Positions 16,829 to 25,602 are shown, counted from the first letter of the stretch. The stretch: 64,000 nucleotides of DNA from Saprospira grandis str. Lewin (GCF_000250635.1 NC_016940.1:1604995-1668994); one strand, 5' to 3'. The notes: generated from the letters alone by a model not told the origin. Numbers and translations: made by a program.

Positions 16829-17725
16829 CTACTTCTTATGCACAATTTCTAGCTGTACAAAATAGTCATCTCTTCTTTTGTAGTGGTATAAATTCACCTC
16901 TACATCTTCTAGACTACAAGCCTCATAATGTAGCTCATAGTATTCCTTGAGCAAAGAGTAAGGGGCCTTAGTCGTTTCCGTTCCTCCTCTCAAGCAGTTT
17001 GTTCCTAACGCTCTTTTTACCTGCTTGGCCGCCTGATCTCTGGCCTGAGCGGCTAGGTCTTGTTTTTCGCCCTCATATAAATTGCAACGATAGACGTAGC
17101 CCTTGGGCGTAATCTCCATAGTCCCCTCTTTGCCCTGAAACAAATAGGTCGTTTCATATCGGCTGCCCTTAATATCCTTATCAATAAAATCTCCCTGAAT
17201 GGGAATAAATAAGGTTTCTGAAATAGCCAATAAAAACTCTAGTTGCTCGCCAAAGTCCTGGGCATCTCGATATTTGGCCCAGTCCTTTTTGGCCAAAATG
17301 AGCAGTAGCTCAGGGGTCACCAAATAGTCCTTTTTGTCTAGGGCCGTAAAGCGCCAAAAATAATCTCCCGCTTCTTTAATCGTATAAGTCGACTTAAAGC
17401 GAAATTTATCGCCCTTCTGTTCGGGCTGTATTTTCATAATTTCTTCACTTTCAGAAGAAAAACTCCCCTCAAAAGGCATCGTCTGGTCTTGCATCAAAAA
17501 GGTAATATGATCGCCCCGATCCAAAAAAATGGCCTCTTCTACATATTCACAGCCCTTTTTAACGCCCACCTCGGTCCAAAAATCCCCCTTGCCATTACTC
17601 AACACTTGTATGTTCTCCCGTATGGCTTTTACCCGATCACTTTCGGTATGCTTAATATAACTCTGCCCCCACAAACCTATGGGCATAATAATACTGAGTA
17701 CTAAACTGTAGTAATATGATTTCAT
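16829..17725 (-). CDS. Secreted or periplasmic protein of unknown function
   Basis: 298 aa from the ATG at 17725, preferred over an ATG 13 codons upstream because it directly begins a signal peptide (MKSYYYSLVLSIIMPIGLWG) and has AAAGAG just before it. The body contains a beta-sandwich-like region with ITFLMQDQTMPFEG and DYFWRFTALD, and two Cys pairs. I do not recognise a family. It follows the 174-aa barrel-like gene by 50 nt and is probably co-transcribed with it. Confidence 0.65.
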   Translation of the reverse strand: MKSYYYSLVLSIIMPIGLWGQSYIKHTESDRVKAIRENIQVLSNGKGDFWTEVGVKKGCEYVEEAIFLDRGDHITFLMQDQTMPFEGSFSSESEEIMKIQPEQKGDKFRFKSTYTIKEAGDYFWRFTALDKKDYLVTPELLLILAKKDWAKYRDAQDFGEQLEFLLAISETLFIPIQGDFIDKDIKGSRYETTYLFQGKEGTMEITPKGYVYRCNLYEGEKQDLAAQARDQAAKQVKRALGTNCLRGGTETTKAPYSLLKEYYELHYEACSLEDVEVNLYHYKRRDDYFVQLEIVHKK

Positions 17726-17775
17726 CTCTTTTATATTGTAGTGCAAAAAAACAAAAGTAAGCAAAAGCTACTGCT

Positions 17776-18300
17776 CTAGTAGTCATACCCAACTGCTATA
17801 CCAATTAAGGGACTCGCCCCCAATTTTGGATGATACTGCAGCCCTAAGTAGGCATGAAAAAAAACCGCCTTCGGAATTTGATAGCGATACCCCAAAGAAG
17901 GTAAGGCCACTGGCACAAGGTTTCCCCCATCGGCTAAGGAGTAGCCCAGATTTAAGTTGGCTCCCAAACCCGCCTCTATAAAGTGCCCCTGCCGGCCATA
18001 AGCATATAATAGGCGCAAGGGAACAGACATCGCTACCATTTTTCCATAGTTGTTACGCATAAAACCCAACCCCATCCCCGTTTGTAAGTTGAGTTGCTGT
18101 AAAGGTCGCTGCCAAAGGCTATATTGAGTATTAAAGTACATAAAGCTGCTCTGAGAAGGCCCCACATTAAAGGTACTCACCAACTCTACACTAAACACCC
18201 GCCGCGGATGATAATTCAGCCGCGAATGTTCGGGCGGCTCATACTGTGCCTGAAGCGAACAAGCCCAAAAAATTAAGAGTAAACTGTATAAAATTCGCAT
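17776..18300 (-). CDS. Small outer-membrane beta-barrel-like protein
   Basis: 174 aa with a signal peptide (LLLIFWACSLQAQ). The mature protein has alternating strand patterns ending in an aromatic C-terminus (IGIAVGYDY), and internal GMGLGFMRNNYGKMV and FFHAYLGLQYHPKLG strands, as in small OmpW/PorT-like barrels. The closest family was not identified. Probably first in an operon with the gene at 16829. Confidence 0.6.
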   Translation of the reverse strand: MRILYSLLLIFWACSLQAQYEPPEHSRLNYHPRRVFSVELVSTFNVGPSQSSFMYFNTQYSLWQRPLQQLNLQTGMGLGFMRNNYGKMVAMSVPLRLLYAYGRQGHFIEAGLGANLNLGYSLADGGNLVPVALPSLGYRYQIPKAVFFHAYLGLQYHPKLGASPLIGIAVGYDY

Positions 18301-18426
18301 CTCCTGAGTATTTTAAATTCCTTGCAGCCATCTTCTTAGCCGCTCTATTAAAAAATAGCACTTTCTTTGTAGATCTCTAGCAAAGCCCAAGGACTTCATT
18401 CTGCCAAAACAAAACTTTATAAGAAC

Positions 18427-20655
18427 ATGCGCACTATTTTCATCCTCTTTAGCTTCTTTCTTGGCCTAAATGGCCTCTATGCCCAAAATGATAGTTGGGC
18501 CATTTCTATGAGTCCGAGCAGATCGCTGCAAGCCTACGAAAAGAGCAGCGAATTCCCTACCGACTTTGTCAAAAAGCATTGGAACCAAGGAAAATTTATG
18601 AGCAATATCGCCTTTGATGGCGAGGCTTGGTGGGTCGTTATGACGCAGAAAAATTATAAACAACAAACTTTCTACCGAAGTACCGACTTCCCCAATGACT
18701 GGATCGACCGTAAATGGAGCGAAGGCTTCGATATTACCGATATCGAGTTTGCCGATGAACAATGGATCGTAGTCATGAGCCGTGGCGCTGGCTTTGAACA
18801 AGAAGGCTGGGCCAAAAAAAATAGCTTCGACGAAATTAAAACCTATATCGAACAACAATGGAAGGCCGGTAAGTATATCATTGATCTAGCCTACGGCCAA
18901 GGCCAATGGGTGGGCGTTCTCTCTAAAGGCGCTCAGTTCCGCCAACAAACTTTCCGCTGGTCAGCCAGCTACCCCGCCGAATGGATTCAAGAAAATTATG
19001 GCAAGGGCTTCAATATTACAGGCATCACCTATGGCGATGGCCAATGGCTGGTCGTCATGTCTAAACTCAAAAAGGCCCAGAATGAAGTTAGTATGGCCCA
19101 AACCACCTTTCCCGCCAATTATATCAAAACGAACTGGGATAAAAATTACCGCATTAGCCAACTGCACTTTAATTATGAACCCCAAAATCGTAAGGATTAT
19201 TTCCAAGACCATTATACTGCCGGAAATAAAGCCCTCAATGCAAAAAATTACGATCTAGCTATCCGCCACTATACCGAGGCCCTCAAGCTCCACCCCAATA
19301 ACGCGAATTGCTATAATAACCGCGCCTGGGCCAAATATCTCCTCGGCCAATGCCAAACCGCCCTCAATGATGTCAATTCAGCCATCCAACTAGAAGCCGA
19401 TGAACATAGCTACCACAGCCGAGCCGCAATCTACCTCTGCCTCGGCCGATGCAATAAAGCCCTAGACGATTTTAATACGGCCGAACGTATGGCCAAAACT
19501 AAGGACGCTTTCTATTATGGCGACCGCGCTATGGCCCAAGAATGCCTAGGCAATTTTGAAGCCGCCGCCAAGGATTACCAAAAAGCACTAAACATTAACC
19601 CCCAAGAACCCGTCTACAAAAAAGGCCTGGCCCAAGCTAAAGCCCAAATGAAGGAAACTTCGCCCCCCTCGGTTAGCTGGGATTACCCCTATAAAGCCTA
19701 TACCGCTAGTACAGACCCCGTCTATGAGGTGAAGGCTTGTATCAACTCCGAATTGAAGATCACTTCGGTAAAACTTCTGCTCAACGGAAAAAGCTTTAGC
19801 GCTAGAGGATTTGGCCTAGAAGATGACTGCGACCGCAGCCTCTCCGAAACGGTCCGCCTCCAAGAAGGACGCAACGAACTCGTTATTCAGGTCCAAACCA
19901 ATAAACACGAAATGCGCTCCGAAAAACGCATTATCGAATATAAAGCCTCTAGTAGCGGAAATTATCACGCCCTCATTATCGCCGTAGAAAATTATGACGA
20001 TTTTGCCATCTCTGATCTCGAAAAACCCATCGATGACGCTACCGAACTCCAAAAGGTCCTTACGCAAACCTATACTTTTGAACCCGGCGATGTCCATTTT
20101 CTCAAAAATCCCACAAAGGAGGAAATTCTCAATAAATTGGTCTACCTACAAGACCGCCTAACCGATGACGACAACCTTTTGGTCTACTATTCTGGCCACG
20201 GTATCGTGAAAAATGAGGTGGGCTACTGGCTCCCCAAAGATTCTAAAAAGAATAGCCGCAGCAATTGGCTCTCTAATGCCGAACTCCGCGATTATATGAA
20301 TGCCATGAAGGCCAAACACACCCTGGTGGTCGCCGATGCCTGCTTTAGTGGATCCATTTTTACCGGCGGCTTCCGCAATATGGAGGAGTTCGCCTGCGAG
20401 GAAATGGCCAAGCTCAAAAGCCGCCGCGCCATCACTAGCGGAGCCAATACGGTAGTGCCCGATAACAGCATTTTCTTCAAGTATTTTATCAAAATGCTGG
20501 GCCAAAATGATGCTAGCTGCTTCACCGCCGAAAATCTCTACTCCAAAATTAAACCCGCCGTTATCTACAATAGCCCCAATAATCACGTCCCGCAGTTTGG
20601 CGTGCTCCCCCAAACTGGCGATGAAGGCGGAAATTTCGTCTTCAGAAAACGCTAG
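18427..20655 (+). CDS. Secreted TPR-caspase (peptidase C14-like)
   Basis: 742 aa. Signal peptide (1-19, GLYAQ). About four 45-50-residue repeats (about 25-250) of the form FPxxWIxxxWxxGFxIT...WxVVMS, resembling DUF7477 repeats from memory. Three or four TPRs (about 258-400), a beta-sandwich linker (about 410-505), then a caspase/metacaspase domain (about 515-735). The catalytic dyad is present: His591 in YYSGHG and Cys639 in ADACFSGS. Known for the family: orthocaspases cleave after Arg/Lys or Asp. The target here is unknown. The signal peptide implies action in the periplasm or outside. There is no T9SS tail. The neighbour on the same strand is another cysteine protease. Confidence 0.87.
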   Translation: MRTIFILFSFFLGLNGLYAQNDSWAISMSPSRSLQAYEKSSEFPTDFVKKHWNQGKFMSNIAFDGEAWWVVMTQKNYKQQTFYRSTDFPNDWIDRKWSEGFDITDIEFADEQWIVVMSRGAGFEQEGWAKKNSFDEIKTYIEQQWKAGKYIIDLAYGQGQWVGVLSKGAQFRQQTFRWSASYPAEWIQENYGKGFNITGITYGDGQWLVVMSKLKKAQNEVSMAQTTFPANYIKTNWDKNYRISQLHFNYEPQNRKDYFQDHYTAGNKALNAKNYDLAIRHYTEALKLHPNNANCYNNRAWAKYLLGQCQTALNDVNSAIQLEADEHSYHSRAAIYLCLGRCNKALDDFNTAERMAKTKDAFYYGDRAMAQECLGNFEAAAKDYQKALNINPQEPVYKKGLAQAKAQMKETSPPSVSWDYPYKAYTASTDPVYEVKACINSELKITSVKLLLNGKSFSARGFGLEDDCDRSLSETVRLQEGRNELVIQVQTNKHEMRSEKRIIEYKASSSGNYHALIIAVENYDDFAISDLEKPIDDATELQKVLTQTYTFEPGDVHFLKNPTKEEILNKLVYLQDRLTDDDNLLVYYSGHGIVKNEVGYWLPKDSKKNSRSNWLSNAELRDYMNAMKAKHTLVVADACFSGSIFTGGFRNMEEFACEEMAKLKSRRAITSGANTVVPDNSIFFKYFIKMLGQNDASCFTAENLYSKIKPAVIYNSPNNHVPQFGVLPQTGDEGGNFVFRKR

Positions 20656-20668
20656 TTACTGCTGTTTT

Positions 20669-20822
20669 TTTGGGGCTGCCCCTCGCCTATCGGCTCGGGT
20701 CGGGCTATGTCGCAGCTCGCTGCTCGCTCGGCCCTGCGCCGCCTTCGGCGGCTGGGTCTGGCCCTCCGGGCCACTGCTGTCTATCCCTCAGCCGTTCGGC
20801 CTTCGGCCGCTAAGGAGGCCCT
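20669..20822 (+). repeat. GC mosaic hairpin repeat, copy R7 (GGCTG/CAGCC ends)
   Basis: Lies between the two cysteine protease genes. Head GGGGCTGCCCC, an imperfect first hairpin, CGCAGCTCGCTGCTCGCTCG anchor variant, a GCCGCC/GGCGGC cassette, a GCCC/GGGC cassette, tail CCCTCAGCC and a CGGCC/GGCCG extension. Confidence 0.9.
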
Positions 20823-20846
20823 ATTTTCCACTTCTAACCAAATCCT

Positions 20847-22259
20847 ATGTATAAGTTATTCTTTGCCTGCCTCAGTTTTTTGGCCCTGTCCTGCAGCCTT
20901 TTGGCCCAACCCTATACCACGGGCATCCCCCTAGAACCCGATCCCGATTATGACGATATTCCCGTCAAAGCCGAACAAACAAAATCACTCTACCGCTCGG
21001 TAGGCTCTAGCGCTTCTTTGGCCAAATGGGCCCCCACTCCCGGTAGCCAAGGAAATTATGGAACCTGCGCAGCCTGGGCCACGGCCTATACCGCCCGCTC
21101 TATCCTAGAAGCAAAGGCCAATGGCTGGACCGATACCAAAACTATCGACGATAATATCTTTTCTTATGGCTTTCTCTATCGCCTAAGCTCTTCTAGCAAA
21201 AATTGCTGGGGCGCTTACCTTTCTCGCTGTGCCGAAAATATGAAGGTTTATGGCGTACCCAAATATAAAGACTTTAAGGCCCATTGCTATAATGGCAATA
21301 AACTCCCCCAACAAGCCTATGATGCCGCCAAAAATTTTAAGATTAAGGATTATGTCCGCCTTTGGGACAAAAATGACGGCACCACAGACAAACAAAAGGT
21401 GGCCAAGGCCAAAAAAAGCCTGTCCGAAGGCTACCCTATTGCCGTTTCTATGATTTGCCCCAATTCTTTTATGTATGCCAAATCAGATCTATGGAAACCC
21501 ACCGAATCTGCTGAAGAGTCGCCAAGCAACCCGCATGGCCGCCATGCCGTTTGCCTCATTGGCTATGATGATGATAAATATGGGGGAGCCTTTTTGGTCC
21601 AAAATTCTTGGGGTACTTCCTGGGGCGGCAATGGCCGAATTTGGGTAAAGTATAAAGATTTTCCCGCCTTCTTTTATCAGGCTATCGAAATTGTAGGCGA
21701 GCCTGCCAAAGCTCCCGCAAAAAGAGAGCTAGCCGGCAGCCTCCGCCTAGAAGGCTATGAGGGCCAAGCGATGCAGGCTCGCATCCAAGCCGATAAAAGT
21801 AGCTTTCGCCTAAAGTCTTCTTATCGCTCAGGGACCCGCTTCAGAATGTATATTGGCAACCAAGCCCCAGCCTATGTCTATGCCATTGGCGATGATTTGC
21901 GGCATAAGCCTTTTGTGGTTTTCCCCCATAAGCCCAATGTAAGTCCCTTACTCAATTACCAAAAGAATGAGGTGCCCCTACCCAATGAAGAAAAACACCT
22001 TCGCCTAAATGGGCAGGTGGGTACTGATTTTTTGTGCATCATTTATTCGCAAGAGCCCTTGGATATTGATCAAGTTTGCCGACAGCTCAAGCAGCAAAGC
22101 AGCAAACTGAGTTTCAAGAGCCGCCTCAAGGCGGTCCTTGGTCCAAAACTAGCCGATGATTCGGCCCTAAAGTATAGTTTGGGCAGCAATGGCCAAATGA
22201 AATTTAGCGGCAAAGGCAGTTGCGCCGCCCTACTGGTCGAAATTCCACATATTGATTAA
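20847..22259 (+). CDS. Secreted papain-like cysteine protease (peptidase C1)
   Basis: 470 aa. Signal peptide (about 1-21); the LALSCSLLAQ region could be read as a lipobox, but cleavage after LLAQ is more likely. The C1A domain spans about 45-280: catalytic Cys74 in GNYGTCAAWA, His233 in GRHAVCLIGYDD and Asn253 in VQNSWGTSWG, so the triad is complete. There is no long pro-domain between the signal and the catalytic Cys. The C-terminal half (about 290-470) is beta-rich with no T9SS tail. It is 191 nt downstream of the caspase gene with repeat R7 in between, and its terminator closes the pair. Confidence 0.88.
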   Translation: MYKLFFACLSFLALSCSLLAQPYTTGIPLEPDPDYDDIPVKAEQTKSLYRSVGSSASLAKWAPTPGSQGNYGTCAAWATAYTARSILEAKANGWTDTKTIDDNIFSYGFLYRLSSSSKNCWGAYLSRCAENMKVYGVPKYKDFKAHCYNGNKLPQQAYDAAKNFKIKDYVRLWDKNDGTTDKQKVAKAKKSLSEGYPIAVSMICPNSFMYAKSDLWKPTESAEESPSNPHGRHAVCLIGYDDDKYGGAFLVQNSWGTSWGGNGRIWVKYKDFPAFFYQAIEIVGEPAKAPAKRELAGSLRLEGYEGQAMQARIQADKSSFRLKSSYRSGTRFRMYIGNQAPAYVYAIGDDLRHKPFVVFPHKPNVSPLLNYQKNEVPLPNEEKHLRLNGQVGTDFLCIIYSQEPLDIDQVCRQLKQQSSKLSFKSRLKAVLGPKLADDSALKYSLGSNGQMKFSGKGSCAALLVEIPHID

Positions 22260-22263
22260 AATA

Positions 22264-22297
22264 GAGCCCCGCCGCAAAATTGCGGCGGGGCTTTTTT
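22264..22297 (+). terminator. Intrinsic terminator
   Basis: AGCCCCGCCGCAA/TTGCGGCGGGGCT followed by TTTTT, directly after the papain-like gene. Confidence 0.92.
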
Positions 22298-22331
22298 CTG
22301 CGCCCTACAGGCCCAAAGGGCCGCAGGCAAT

Positions 22332-22491
22332 AGCCAAATTTAACCGCACTCACTTTTATAGTTTGCAGCAATTTAGCGCTAGTCGGCCCTATTTTTCTCG
22401 ACCATAGCGAAGGCTATGCCCTCAAAAAATAGCTGGACTAGCACAAAATTCATAACAAACTATGGCCAAAGCAGCGCGATTAAATCTGGCT
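22332..22491. repeat. 160-nt nested palindrome, left copy
   Basis: Symmetric about 22411. Paired segments from outside in: AGCC/GGCT, ATTTAA/TTAAAT, ATAGTTTG/CAAACTAT, AATTT/AAATT, GCTAGTC/GACTAGC, CTATTTTT/AAAAATAG, CATAGC/GCTATG around a GAAG loop. A nearly identical inverted copy lies at 25312-25470. It joins the tail of repeat R8. Confidence 0.88.
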
Positions 22492-22693
22492 GAGGGATGG
22501 ATAGTGGTGGCCGAAGGCCAGCCCCAGCTTTTGAGCGCAGCGAAAAAGCGCAGGGCCGAGCAGACCTGCGAGCCACGACACAGCCCGACCCGACCGATCA
22601 TTCATGAGGGTTTCAACCCTCATTTTGTATCGCTTCGCAAAGCGATGCCGCTTTGCGCTGGGTTTTAACCTAGCGGAAGGGGCAGCCCCAAAA
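22488..22693 (-). repeat. GC mosaic hairpin repeat, copy R8 (GGCTG/CAGCC ends)
   Basis: Minus-strand head GGGGCTGCCCC followed by a long first arm with nested hairpins (GCAAAGCG/CGCTTTGC and GAGGGTT/AACCCTC) shared with copy R19. Then the GCTCGCAGGTCTGCTCGGCC anchor, a CGCTTTTTCG hairpin, GGCC/GGCC, and tail CCCTCAGCC running into the 160-nt palindrome. Confidence 0.88.
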
Positions 22694-22792
22694 AAATAAT
22701 CCTCAAAACACCAAAATTTAAAAACTAAACATCTAGATAGATAGCCCCTAACCCATTGAGCAAATGGGTATTTACCTCAAAATCGTTGTCTT

Positions 22793-23989
22793 ATGAAAAA
22801 GCCAATCTTATTATTTGCAGCCAGTTTGTTTTCGCTGGCCAGCTGGGCGCAGCTTCCCCGCTTAGAAGCGCCTGATTTTATTGAATATGAAAGCCAGCAA
22901 GAGGCTGATTTTTTGCTGCCCATAGCAGAGGAAAACAGTGATTTTAGCTATGCTGGTTTGCAGGCCGCCCGCAACCTCAAGGAGGTCAATATGGAGGGCA
23001 GCACCGATGCTTACCCTTGGTTATCTCGGGATGGTTTGCGTTTATTTTGGACCCAAACTTTTGAGGGGCAGGATAAAATTGTGCAAGCCGAGCGGCCCAA
23101 TTTAGAAACGCCTTTTGGTCCAGCCAAAGTCATGGGCCTAAATATGGAAGGGCTAGATAATATGTCTATTTGGCTATCTGAAGATGAGTTGACTGCGGTG
23201 CATACAGTAAGAGAAGAAGGTAAAATTGACCTTTATTTCTCTCAGCGGAAAAATAAAAAAGAAGAATTTTCGACGGCTGCGGCTATCCTTAGCTTGGAAG
23301 GTGTTGCCGATCTAGAATTCATTTCGGCTCCTAGCTTAACTCAAGATTTAGGAGAACTTTATGTTTATCACTCTGGAAGCAACGGCCAACAAATTTTGCG
23401 CTTCAAGTTGGGGGCTTTTCCAGGCCACTACCAATTTGAGGATGTGCTGATAGAAGGGGCTGATATAGAGCCCGGGCATCTATCGCATGATGGATTGCGT
23501 TTTGTTTGCAATAATGCGCAGCGCGAATTGCTCATTTTTGAGCGCAGCAGTTTATCGGAAGAATGGGTAGCGCAAGAATCTATTCCCTTGCCCAGCGATT
23601 TTAGTCAAATTGCCTTTTCGGAGCAAGAAATGGTCATGGTCTATTCTCATGACCGCTTTTGGGAGTCTAACCAATTGCATTTGGCCAAAAGTCTATTTGC
23701 CTCTAAAAGCCAGCGCCTAGCGGCAGAAAGTCCCGAAAAGCTGCAGCTACAACTCTATCCGCATCCTGTACAGCAGCGTTTTACGGTAGCGCCAATTTTG
23801 CCCAAGGGGGCCAGTTTGGAGCGGGCAGAGCTCTATGGTTTGGCCGGACAGAAGCTGAGAGAATTTCCTTTAGAGGGGCAAGCAGCCCAATATGAATTTG
23901 ACCTAGGCAATTTGCCTTCTGGCAGTTATATTTTGCGTTTATCGGGCCAAGGATTTTTGCCTGTTTCGCAGTTGGTAGTCAAGCAATAA
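22793..23989 (+). CDS. T9SS-exported PD40/WD40-like beta-propeller protein
   Basis: 398 aa. Signal peptide (about 1-19, LASWAQ). The central region has PD40-type propeller repeats (AYPWLSRDGLRLFWT, DNMSIWLSEDELTAVHT and HLSHDGLRFVCNN). A C-terminal T9SS type A sorting domain begins at about residue 315 (LQLYPHPVQQRF, AELYGLAGQKL, LPSGSYILRLSG, terminal VVKQ). Predicted surface protein, probably binding rather than enzymatic. It converges with the anti-sigma-like gene and lies inside the inverted-repeat bracket. Confidence 0.83.
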   Translation: MKKPILLFAASLFSLASWAQLPRLEAPDFIEYESQQEADFLLPIAEENSDFSYAGLQAARNLKEVNMEGSTDAYPWLSRDGLRLFWTQTFEGQDKIVQAERPNLETPFGPAKVMGLNMEGLDNMSIWLSEDELTAVHTVREEGKIDLYFSQRKNKKEEFSTAAAILSLEGVADLEFISAPSLTQDLGELYVYHSGSNGQQILRFKLGAFPGHYQFEDVLIEGADIEPGHLSHDGLRFVCNNAQRELLIFERSSLSEEWVAQESIPLPSDFSQIAFSEQEMVMVYSHDRFWESNQLHLAKSLFASKSQRLAAESPEKLQLQLYPHPVQQRFTVAPILPKGASLERAELYGLAGQKLREFPLEGQAAQYEFDLGNLPSGSYILRLSGQGFLPVSQLVVKQ

Positions 23990-23992
23990 AAC

Positions 23993-24026
23993 AAAAAAAG
24001 AGACGGGCTGAGGCTCGTCTCTTTTT
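23993..24026 (+). terminator. Intrinsic terminator
   Basis: AAAAAGAGACG/CGTCTCTTTTT hairpin right after the stop at 23989. It could also serve the minus-strand gene ending at 24102, though it lies 76 nt away from it. Confidence 0.85.
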
Positions 24027-24101
24027 ATAATAGGGAAACTGTTGCAGAGGATGCGACCAGATCTCGGGCGAGATGCTGCCTCTATACAGTAAAAGATAGG
24101 A

Positions 24102-24350
24102 TCAATAGGAGGAAGTACTGGGGTCGCTAATTTTGGTTTTAATACTTTGCACCAAGGCCGAGGAGACGTTTCTCCGGCCCACTTTTTTGCGTAAAAATTC
24201 TCTAAAGGATTTCTCCTGTTCCAATTTGGCGAGTTGTTCGGGAGATTCCATAATGGCATCTAAAAAATTGCGGCTTTCTTCTGGAGCGAGGGCCCCATCT
24301 AGGTACATGACCAGACGGCGGTTGAACTCCTTCTCAGTTAGTCCATTCAT
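24102..24350 (-). CDS. Anti-sigma-factor-like protein without zinc ligands
   Basis: 82 aa, soluble. The N-terminal NRRLVMYLDGALAPEESRNF resembles the helix-turn-helix opening of zf-HC2/RskA-type anti-sigma domains (YLDGELSPEE...), but the usual His-x3-Cys-x2-Cys zinc motif is absent and there is no transmembrane segment. It lies 144 nt downstream of an ECF sigma gene on the same strand, the usual position for a cognate regulator. The function is inferred from context and one motif. Confidence 0.6.
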   Translation of the reverse strand: MNGLTEKEFNRRLVMYLDGALAPEESRNFLDAIMESPEQLAKLEQEKSFREFLRKKVGRRNVSSALVQSIKTKISDPSTSSY

Positions 24351-24494
24351 AACTGTACTGTTTTAGTAAATTGAGAATAGTTTGCATCTATTTCAAATAG
24401 CGCCCCTTCTTTTAAGAGGCGCCTGATAATTTGAAGTTTCTTGCTAACGGCTTAAAGCGCCTAAATAGTTCGTTTTCGGTTTGTTAAAAGCGAA

Positions 24495-25136
24495 TTATTT
24501 ATTTTTTTGGCCTCTATAATCCTTATACCCTAACTTTTCGGCATAGCTACGCAGCTGCTCTTTGAGCATATTACGAGCGCGGTGCAGACGCGAGCGCACC
24601 GTACCGATAGGAACATCAATAATTTTGGCAATTTCCTCATAGGTAAAGCCTTCAATATCGCAGAGCAAAATGACGGTGCGAAAATCTACAGCTAGAGAAT
24701 TGATTGCGGTGGTTACCTCATCGCCAATCATGCCTTGAAAGATTTCTTGGCGGAGGTCCATGAAATCTACATAACTAGCATCTTCGGTGTCATGATAGCT
24801 CACAATGTCCTCATAATCCACCTTTTGCGGACGTTTACTCTTTTTGCGATACTGATTAATGAAGGCATTTTTCAGAATCTTAAAGAGCCAAGCTTTGGCA
24901 TTGGTTCCGGGCTGATATCGATGTATAAACCGATAGGCCTTGAGATAAGTTTCTTGTACCAGGTCATTTGCATCATCTTCATTGTAAGTCAGGTGATAGG
25001 CAAAGTTGTACAAGGCATTAATTTGAGGCATAAGTTCCTCATTAAAGACCTGCAGTTCTTCTGCAGTGACTTCTCGTTCTTCTTTTTGAGGTTCCTGTTC
25101 TTGGTTTTCCTCATCGGGTAGAGAGTGCTCTTCCAT
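24495..25136 (-). CDS. ECF-type RNA polymerase sigma factor
   Basis: 213 aa from the ATG at 25136. The frame extends upstream, but that part translates repeat R9 and is not a credible N-terminus. After an acidic Glu-rich leader (about 1-35), region 2 contains YNFAYHLTYNEDDANDLVQETYLKAYR and PGTNAKAWLFKILKNAFINQYRK. Region 4 has FRTVILLCDIEGFTYEEIAKI and PIGTVRSRLHRARNMLKEQL. Family role: directs RNA polymerase to a specific promoter set. The likely regulator is the small gene at 24102. The start lies about 45 nt from repeat R9. Confidence 0.9.
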   Translation of the reverse strand: MEEHSLPDEENQEQEPQKEEREVTAEELQVFNEELMPQINALYNFAYHLTYNEDDANDLVQETYLKAYRFIHRYQPGTNAKAWLFKILKNAFINQYRKKSKRPQKVDYEDIVSYHDTEDASYVDFMDLRQEIFQGMIGDEVTTAINSLAVDFRTVILLCDIEGFTYEEIAKIIDVPIGTVRSRLHRARNMLKEQLRSYAEKLGYKDYRGQKNK

Positions 25137-25180
25137 GGGTATTGAGATACTGGAGTTGTTGGAATATTCTGCTATTTTTT

Positions 25181-25316
25181 TTGGGGCTGCCCCGGCCTTT
25201 GGCCGGGTCGGGCTGTGTCGTGGCTCGCAAGTCTGCTCGGCCCTGCAGTTTTTTTCGCTTCGCTTCAAAAAACTTGGGTCTGGCCCTTCGGGCCACCACT
25301 ATCCATCCCTCAGCCA
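25181..25316 (+). repeat. GC mosaic hairpin repeat, copy R9 (GGCTG/CAGCC ends)
   Basis: Head TTTTTTGGGGCTGCCCC, a CCCGGCC/GGCCGGG hairpin, GTCGGGC, a GCTCGCAAGTCTGCTCGGCC anchor, a TTTTTT/AAAAAA cassette, a GCCC/GGGC cassette, and tail CCCTCAGCC running into the right copy of the 160-nt palindrome. Confidence 0.88.
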
Positions 25317-25470
25317 GATTTAATCGCGCTGCTTTGGCCATCTTTGTTATGAATTTTGTGCTAGTCCAGCTATTTTTTGAGGGCATAGCCTTCGCTATGG
25401 TCGAGAAAAATAGGGCCGACTAGCGCTAAATTGCTGCAAACTATAAAAGTGAGTGCGGTTAAATTTGGCT
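25312..25470. repeat. 160-nt nested palindrome, right copy (inverted)
   Basis: Near-identical reverse complement of 22332-22491. The main difference is loss of part of the ATAGTTTG/CAAACTAT helix (CAAAGATGG instead of CAAACTATGG). Centre at about 25391. Confidence 0.88.
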
Positions 25471-25602
25471 ATTGCCTGCGGGCCTTCGGCCCTGTCTCCG
25501 CTAAAAAGGCCAGCCTTCAACTTTTGAGGGGTTGAAGGCCAACAAATTTAGTATCTTTTTGGGAAGAATCCAGTAAATGGTCCAAAAAGGAGAATTTGCA
25601 GT

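Noticed and set aside
22462-22668. Reading frame starting MAKAARLNLAEGW, also present in the frame at 25111-25386
   Set aside because: Both are translations of the same palindrome plus mosaic repeat; the shared peptide reflects DNA repeat identity, not a gene family.
25137-25268. N-terminal extension of the ECF sigma factor up to 25268
   Set aside because: It translates repeat R9 and intergenic DNA; typical ECF factors start near 25136.
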